From an uncultured Bordetella sp. (GTDB lineage: Bacteria; Pseudomonadota; Gammaproteobacteria; Burkholderiales; Burkholderiaceae_B), in NCBI GenBank assembly GCA_937881145.1, contig CALGFL010000253.1, forward strand, positions 1 to 12,554: a stretch of 12,554 nucleotides of DNA, in the 5' to 3' direction. The notes below the pieces were generated by a model that was not told the origin of the DNA, made no database searches, and worked only from the letters and a program-made list of their open reading frames with translations. The position numbers and the translations under genes are program-made. This document shows positions 8,002 through 12,554 of the stretch, in pieces; within the stretch, counting starts at the first letter, position 1; the number at the start of each line of letters is the position of its first letter.

Positions 8002-9246
8002 ATGCAGCAAGGCGAACGCATCGCTGTCGTGGGCGCCGGCATCGTCGGCTTGTGCACCGCCTACGCCCTGAGGCAGGCGGGCCATGCCGTCACGCTGTTC
8101 GACCCCAATCCGCCGGGATCGCAATGCTCCTCGGGCAACGCCGGCGCGCTGTCTTCGCGATCGGTGGTGCCGCTGGCCACGCCCGGCATACTCAAGACGG
8201 CTTTTTCGATGCTGCTCGATTCGCGCAGCCCGCTGCACGTGCCCGCCTACTATTGGCTGCGCATCGCGCCCTGGATGTCGCGCTTCGTGGCGGCATCCAA
8301 GCCCGAGCAAGTGCGCGCCATCGCGGCGGCCCTGTCCGGCCTGCTGCGCGGCTCGGTCGAGGCACACACCCGGATCGCCGCCGAGCTCGGCGCGAGCGAT
8401 CTGATCCGCCGCGCCGGCCAGCTCCATCTTTATCCCGACGAAGCCTGTTACGCCAAGGACCAGGACTCGTGGGCGCTCAAGCAGGAACATGGCCTGCACC
8501 TGGAAAAGATCAGCCGCCCCACCATCGAGGCCATGGAGCCGGACGTCGGCCCCGACTATCGCGTCGGCGTCTTCCTGCCCACCGAGGGCTGGGTGGCCAA
8601 TCCCTTGCGCTATGCCCAGGCCCTGGCCGCGCGTCTGACCGAAATGCAGACCACCTTGGTGCAGGCCGCCATACGGTCCCTGCAAACCGGTGCGTCGGGC
8701 TGGACGCTGTCGGACGGCACGCGCCGCTGGCAGGCCGAGCGCGTGGTGGTCTGCGCCGGAGCGTGGTCCAAGCCGCTGCTCGCCGAGCAGGGCTGGGATG
8801 TGCCGCTGGAAAGCCAGCGCGGCTATCACCTGGATTTGGCCGCGCCCAACCTCGCGCTCACGCACCAGGTCGTGCTGGCCGACCGCAAGCTTTTCATTAC
8901 GCCCATGGAAACCGGCCTGCGCCTGGCCGGCACGGTGGAGTTCGGCGGCCTGACGCACAAACCTTCGATGAAGCGCGCGCTGTTGCTCGGCGAACATGCC
9001 CGCGCCGGCCTGCCGGCGCTGGACACCGCCAACCCCGCCGTCTGGATGGGACACCGCCCCTGCCTGCCCGACTCCATGCCGGTGCTCGGCCCCGTGCCCG
9101 ACAGCCCCGGGCTATGGTGCGCATTCGGCCACGGCCATCTGGGCCTGACCGGGTCGGCCAACACCGGCAGGCTCATCGCCGGCGCCATGGCCGGCCGGCC
9201 CGACGACCTGCGCACTCTCGCGCCGTTCTCGATCGACCGGTTCTGA
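8002..9246 (+). CDS. DadA-like FAD-dependent amino-acid oxidoreductase
   Basis: The 414-residue protein belongs to the DAO/DadA fold (D-amino-acid dehydrogenase small-subunit type). It would oxidatively deaminate an amino or imino acid and pass electrons to the respiratory chain. The FAD motif is IAVVGAGIVGLCTAYAL (7-23), followed by an acidic residue at the end of the second strand (FDPNPPG) and the CSSGNAGALSS loop typical of DadA (42-52). The substrate-domain block SQRGYHLDL precedes the C-terminal FAD motif WMGHRPCLPDSMPVLGPVP, then FGHGHLGLTGSANTGRL. AAGGA (7991-7995) 6 nt before ATG 8002 fixes the start. The substrate is not readable from sequence: D-alanine, D-hydroxyproline, sarcosine or glycine-type substrates all remain possible. 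Adjacency to the gcv operon and amt fits a deaminating role. Confidence 0.85.
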   Translation: MQQGERIAVVGAGIVGLCTAYALRQAGHAVTLFDPNPPGSQCSSGNAGALSSRSVVPLATPGILKTAFSMLLDSRSPLHVPAYYWLRIAPWMSRFVAASKPEQVRAIAAALSGLLRGSVEAHTRIAAELGASDLIRRAGQLHLYPDEACYAKDQDSWALKQEHGLHLEKISRPTIEAMEPDVGPDYRVGVFLPTEGWVANPLRYAQALAARLTEMQTTLVQAAIRSLQTGASGWTLSDGTRRWQAERVVVCAGAWSKPLLAEQGWDVPLESQRGYHLDLAAPNLALTHQVVLADRKLFITPMETGLRLAGTVEFGGLTHKPSMKRALLLGEHARAGLPALDTANPAVWMGHRPCLPDSMPVLGPVPDSPGLWCAFGHGHLGLTGSANTGRLIAGAMAGRPDDLRTLAPFSIDRF

Positions 9247-9290
9247 CGCGCGTTGCCCGAACGCCGGCAGGCACGAAATCAAGGCAAAGA

Positions 9291-9307
9291 ATCACCACGC
9301 TGGTGCA
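9291..9307 (+). promoter_or_regulatory. NtrC-like site upstream of amt (site 1)
   Basis: ATCACCACGCTGGTGCA matches the NtrC consensus TGCACYA-N3-TGGTGCA at all positions except the first two bases. It is centred about 140 bp upstream of the predicted sigma-54 transcription start, a normal enhancer distance. Confidence 0.6.
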
Positions 9308-9309
9308 TT

Positions 9310-9326
9310 TGCACCATGATGAGGCC
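9310..9326 (+). promoter_or_regulatory. NtrC-like site upstream of amt (site 2)
   Basis: TGCACCA (9310-9316) is a perfect left half-site, followed after 3 bp by a degenerate right half TGAGGCC (4 of 7). Its centre is 19 bp, roughly two helical turns, from site 1. This suggests cooperative binding of two dimers. The right half of site 1 and left half of site 2 together form the dyad TGGTGCA-TT-TGCACCA. Confidence 0.4.
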
Positions 9327-9412
9327 GCCGTGCCGCCCTCTCGATTGAATTCCGCCTGAAAATACCGGGCGCGCACCGTATTGGTTCGTCAATTCCCCAT
9401 ATCGGGTATGGC

Positions 9413-9428
9413 TGGCCCGATTCTTGCT
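9413..9428 (+). promoter_or_regulatory. sigma-54 (RpoN) promoter of amt
   Basis: TGGCCCG-ATTC-TTGCT matches the -24/-12 consensus TGGCACG-N4-TTGCW, with GG (9414-9415) and GC (9426-9427) separated by exactly 10 bp. Transcription would start around 9439, about 28 nt before the amt ATG. The upstream NtrC-like sites support nitrogen-limitation control. Confidence 0.75.
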
Positions 9429-9466
9429 TGTTTTTGCACAGTTTCGATACGCGACAAGCAATCACC

Positions 9467-10657
9467 ATGGACAACCTCAAGACAAGCTCCGACACCCTCT
9501 TCCTGCTGCTAGGCGCCGGCATGGTGCTCGCCATGCACGCAGGCTTCGCCTTCCTGGAGCTCGGCACGGTCCGCAAGAAAAACCAGGTCAACGCGCTCGT
9601 GAAGATCCTGGTCGACTTCTCGGTCTCGACCATCGCCTACTTCTTCATCGGCTACACCATCGCCTACGGCGTGCAATTCATCACCGACGTCAATGCGCTG
9701 GCCCAGCACAATGGCTACCAGCTGGTGCGCTTTTTCTTCCTCCTGACGTTCGCGGCGGCGATACCGGCCATTGTCTCGGGCGGCATCGCCGAGCGCTCGA
9801 AATTCAATCCGCAGCTGTGCGCGACCTTCATCATCGTCGGCTTCCTCTATCCCTTCTTCGAAGGCATGGCCTGGAACGACCGCTTCGGCGTGCAGGACTG
9901 GCTCATGCACGTATTCGGCTCGCCGTTTCACGACTTCGCCGGCTCGGTCGTCGTCCATGCCTTCGGCGGCTGGGTCGCACTGCCGGCCGTGATGCTGCTC
10001 GGCCCGCGCCACGGCCGCTACACCCGCGACGGCCGCATCGCCGCCGCGCATCCGCCCTCGAGCATCCCCTTCCTGGCGCTGGGCGCCTGGGTGCTCACCG
10101 TGGGCTGGTTCGGCTTCAATGTCATGAGCGCGCAGACCCTGGACAAAATCAGCGGCCTGGTCGCCGTCAACTCGCTCATGGCCATGGTCGGCGGCACGCT
10201 CGCCGCCTGGCTCATCGGCCGCAACGATCCGGGCTTCACCTATAACGGCCCCCTGGCGGGCCTGGTTGCCGTCTGCGCGGGCTCGGACCTGATGCACCCG
10301 CTCGGCGCGCTCGTCACCGGCGCCGTGGCCGGCGTGCTCTTCGTGCTGATGTTCACCAAGACGCAGAACCGCTGGCGCATCGACGACGTGCTCGGCGTGT
10401 GGCCGCTACACGGCCTGTGCGGCGCCTGGGGCGGCCTCGCCGCCGGCATCTTCGGCCAGCGTGCGCTGGGCGGCCTGGGCGGGGTCTCGTTCGGCGCCCA
10501 GCTCGCAGGCACGCTGGGCGGCATCGTCATCGCATCGGCCGGCGGTGCCATCGTCTACGGCGCGCTGCGCGCAACGGTCGGCCTGCGGGTCAGCCAGGAA
10601 GAGGAATACGACGGCGCCGACCTGTCGATCCACAAGATCAGCGCCACGCCGGAATAA
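9467..10657 (+). CDS. amt: ammonium transporter, Amt family
   Basis: The 396-residue integral membrane protein forms the trimeric ammonium channel of the inner membrane. It carries GAGMVLAMHAGFAFLE and VRKKNQV in the first helix region, IVSGGIAERSKFN (102-114), and DFAGSVVVHAFGGWVAL (156-172) with Asp156 and His164 spaced as D160/H168 of E. coli AmtB. It also has GWFGFN (213-218), NGPLAGLVAVCAG, and WPLHGLCGAWGG (312-323) with His315. Both pore histidines are therefore present. The C-terminal tail TVGLRVSQEEEYDGADLSIH matches the cytosolic region that contacts the PII protein GlnK. There is no cleavable signal peptide like that of AmtB; helix 1 starts within ten residues. ATG 9467 is preferred over 9428 because 9428 overlaps the sigma-54 element. 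No glnK is adjacent. Confidence 0.93.
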   Translation: MDNLKTSSDTLFLLLGAGMVLAMHAGFAFLELGTVRKKNQVNALVKILVDFSVSTIAYFFIGYTIAYGVQFITDVNALAQHNGYQLVRFFFLLTFAAAIPAIVSGGIAERSKFNPQLCATFIIVGFLYPFFEGMAWNDRFGVQDWLMHVFGSPFHDFAGSVVVHAFGGWVALPAVMLLGPRHGRYTRDGRIAAAHPPSSIPFLALGAWVLTVGWFGFNVMSAQTLDKISGLVAVNSLMAMVGGTLAAWLIGRNDPGFTYNGPLAGLVAVCAGSDLMHPLGALVTGAVAGVLFVLMFTKTQNRWRIDDVLGVWPLHGLCGAWGGLAAGIFGQRALGGLGGVSFGAQLAGTLGGIVIASAGGAIVYGALRATVGLRVSQEEEYDGADLSIHKISATPE

Positions 10658-10845
10658 ACGAAAAACGCGGCCCCTGCGAACCCTGCAGCAGCAAGTGCCG
10701 CGAGCCGAGGCCCCCGGAGCAATCCGAAGCACGGGGCGGCCAACCGCAGGCGCCACCGGCGCCGAGCATCGGAATTGCGCAGGGCAGCCTCGGCGTCTCA
10801 AGAACTCCGATGGCTGCCCCTATCACAACAAGCAACCCGCCCAGC
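10658..10845. other. non-coding gap between convergent amt and decarboxylase genes
   Basis: This 188-bp stretch has no convincing gene. It contains a small GGCGCC-ACC-GGCGCC hairpin (10749-10763) and the larger stem at 10782-10819, but no T-run after either stem on either strand. Short open frames here lack a ribosome binding site and protein-like composition. Confidence 0.6.
10782..10819. terminator. hairpin between convergent genes
   Basis: GGGCAGCC-TCGG (10782-10793) pairs with CCGA-T-GGCTGCCC (10807-10819) with a single bulge and a 13-nt loop, giving 12 pairs. It lies 26 nt beyond the decarboxylase stop and about 125 nt beyond amt. No T-run follows on either strand, so it may be a Rho-associated 3' stem shared by both transcripts. 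Confidence 0.35.
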
Positions 10846-12554
10846 TCAATCCTCGATCAGGCAATCCACGTAGAACCGTTTCTCCCCGTCCGGCCCGACA
10901 TCCTCGGCCAAGCCATGGATGTAAGTCTCGAACCCCGGGAACTTCTGATTGAACTCACGGGCGAACTGCAGATACTGCACGATGGTCTTGTTGAACCGCT
11001 CGCCCGGAATCAACAGCGGAATGCCCGGCGGATAAGGCGTCAGCAACACCCCTGTCACGCGCCCTTCCAGCTCGTCGACCGTCACGCGCTCCACCTCCCG
11101 GTGCGCCATGCGGGCAAACGCATCCGAAGGCTTCAAGGCCGGCACCATGTCGCTCAAATACATCTCGGTGGTCAGCCGCGCCACGTCGTTGGATCGATAC
11201 GCCTCGTGAATCTGCTGGCATAGATCGCGCAGGCCCATGCGCTCGTAGCGGCGATGCGCGCGGCAGAACTCGGGCAGGATGCGCCACAGCGGCTGATTGC
11301 GATCGTAGTCGTCCTTGAACTGCTGCAGATCGGTCAGCAGCGTGTTCCAGCGGCCCTTGGTAATGCCGATGGTGAACAGGATGAAGAACGAATACAGGCC
11401 CGTCTTCTCGACCACCACGCCGTGCTCGGTCAGGTACTTGGACACCAGCGCCGCCGGGATGCCCGTCTCGCCGAAGCTGCCCGACATGTCCAGGCCCGGC
11501 GTCACCACCGTGGCCTTGATCGGGTCGAGCATGTTGAAGCCCTCGGCCAGATCGCCAAAACCGTGCCAGTGGTCGTTGGACTCGAGCAGCCACTCGTCGC
11601 GGTTGCCGATGCCTTCGCTGGGCAGACGGTTCGGCCCCCAGACCTTGAACCACCAATCGTCCTTGCCGAACTCGGAAGCCACCTTGCGCATGGCGCGGCG
11701 GAAATCCATGGCTTCCTTGATGCTTTCCTCGACCAGCGCGGTGCCGCCGGGCGGCTCCATCATGGCCGCGGCCACGTCGCACGAGGCGATGATGGCGTAC
11801 TGCGGCGAGGTCGAGGTGTGCATCAGGTACGCCTCGTTGAAGATATTGCGGTCCAGCTTGCGGGTCTCGGACTCCTGCACGATGATCTGCGAGGCCTGCG
11901 AGATGCCGGCCAGCAGTTTGTGCGTGGAGTGCGTGGCGAACACCATCGCGTCATGGCTGCGCGGGCGGCCAGGACCGATGGCGTGCATGTCCTGGTAGAA
12001 CTGGTGGAAGGCCGCATGCGGCAGCCAGGCCTCGTCGAAGTGCAGCGTGTCGACGTAGCTGCCCAGCTTTTCCTTGATCATCTCTACGTTGTAGATCACG
12101 CCGTCGTAGGTGCTCTGCGTCAGCGTCAGGATGCGCGGCTTTTTGTCCTTGGCCTCGCGGGCGAAGGGGTTCGCCTCGATCTTCTTGCGGATGTTCTCGG
12201 GGTCGAACTCTTCCAGCGGGATGGGGCCGATGATGCCCAGGTGGTTGCGCGTCGGGCGCAGGAACACCGGGATCGCGCCCGTCATCGTGATCGCGTGCAG
12301 GATCGACTTGTGGCAGTTGCGGTCCACCACCACCACGTCGCCCGCGGCCACATTGGCATGCCACACCACCTTGTTCGAGGTGGACGTGCCGTTGGTGATG
12401 AAAAAGCAATGATCGGCGTTGAAGATGCGCGCCGCGTTGAGCTCAGACTCGGCCACGGGGCCGGTGTGGTCCAGCAACTGGCCCAGTTCGTCCACCGCAT
12501 TGCAGACGTCGGCGCGCAGCATGTTCTCGCCGAAGAACTGGTGGAACATCTGGC
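10846..12554 (-). CDS. Orn/Lys/Arg decarboxylase, PLP-dependent (5' end beyond window)
   Basis: This is a fold-III-type basic amino-acid decarboxylase of the AdiA/CadA/LdcC/SpeF family, which makes a polyamine or diamine with release of CO2. About 569 codons are visible; family members run about 710-755 aa, so the N-terminal wing domain and start lie past the right edge. Numbering from the Met at 12549, the PLP site is ATHSTHKLLAGISQAS with Lys211. Asp172 in FDEAW would contact the pyridine nitrogen, and His80 in DRNCHKS stacks on the ring. TNGTSTSNKVV (52-62), LDPIKATVVTPG, HGVVVEKTGLYSFFILFTIG and PYPPGIPLLIPGE are further family blocks. The C-terminus ends in FPGFETYIHG plus about 20 residues. 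Features of both the arginine and lysine subgroups are present, so the substrate is left open. Confidence 0.93.
   Translation of the reverse strand, partial: QMFHQFFGENMLRADVCNAVDELGQLLDHTGPVAESELNAARIFNADHCFFITNGTSTSNKVVWHANVAAGDVVVVDRNCHKSILHAITMTGAIPVFLRPTRNHLGIIGPIPLEEFDPENIRKKIEANPFAREAKDKKPRILTLTQSTYDGVIYNVEMIKEKLGSYVDTLHFDEAWLPHAAFHQFYQDMHAIGPGRPRSHDAMVFATHSTHKLLAGISQASQIIVQESETRKLDRNIFNEAYLMHTSTSPQYAIIASCDVAAAMMEPPGGTALVEESIKEAMDFRRAMRKVASEFGKDDWWFKVWGPNRLPSEGIGNRDEWLLESNDHWHGFGDLAEGFNMLDPIKATVVTPGLDMSGSFGETGIPAALVSKYLTEHGVVVEKTGLYSFFILFTIGITKGRWNTLLTDLQQFKDDYDRNQPLWRILPEFCRAHRRYERMGLRDLCQQIHEAYRSNDVARLTTEMYLSDMVPALKPSDAFARMAHREVERVTVDELEGRVTGVLLTPYPPGIPLLIPGERFNKTIVQYLQFAREFNQKFPGFETYIHGLAEDVGPDGEKRFYVDCLIED

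Noticed and set aside
7857..9359. 500-codon plus-strand frame overlapping the DadA-like gene
   Set aside because: It is an arginine- and proline-rich out-of-frame shadow. The overlapping 414-residue frame has clear FAD motifs and a good ribosome binding site.
10638..10835. 65-residue minus-strand open frame between amt and the decarboxylase
   Set aside because: It has no convincing ribosome binding site or recognisable family, and overlaps the 3' end of amt and the hairpins of the gap.

Overview
The window is about 12.5 kb of uniformly GC-rich, densely coded bacterial chromosome. It reads as a betaproteobacterium of the order Burkholderiales, most likely an Alcaligenaceae member such as Bordetella or Achromobacter. 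That placement is inferred from protein character, GC-rich codon use and the gcvT-gcvH-gcvP order; no species assignment is claimed. I see no tRNA, rRNA, CRISPR array, insertion sequence or phage gene, and nothing in base use suggests recent transfer.

Layout, left to right. (1) Positions 1-29 hold an AT-rich perfect inverted repeat overlapping a possible leftward promoter, followed by cdh (CDP-diacylglycerol diphosphatase, + strand). (2) Convergent to cdh is a two-gene minus-strand unit: a GNAT acetyltransferase translationally coupled by a TGATG overlap to an Hsp15-type S4 RNA-binding protein. (3) Upstream of it on the same strand lies the complete glycine cleavage operon gcvT-gcvH-gcvP, which ends in a hairpin terminator. 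Its roughly 330-nt leader carries a tandem (two-aptamer) glycine riboswitch with a leader-linker helix, an extra GC hairpin in the linker, and a promoter whose -10 lies immediately upstream. (4) A BaiN/HI0933-family flavoprotein (minus) and a DadA-like FAD-dependent amino-acid oxidoreductase (plus) diverge from a 95-bp spacer. (5) An Amt ammonium transporter (plus) follows a 220-bp spacer holding a well-formed sigma-54 promoter and NtrC-like sites. (6) Convergent to amt, and cut by the right window edge, is the C-terminal three quarters of a PLP-dependent Orn/Lys/Arg decarboxylase.

Functional theme. The core is glycine and nitrogen handling. The gcv operon oxidises glycine to CO2, ammonia and methylene-tetrahydrofolate, and the riboswitch should sense glycine in its own transcript. 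The DadA-like enzyme probably oxidatively deaminates an amino acid. The Amt protein imports ammonium and appears to be under nitrogen-starvation control. The genes are standard families. The points most worth a second look are regulatory: the riboswitch linker hairpin, the sigma-54/NtrC architecture of a solitary amt, and the palindrome at the left edge.
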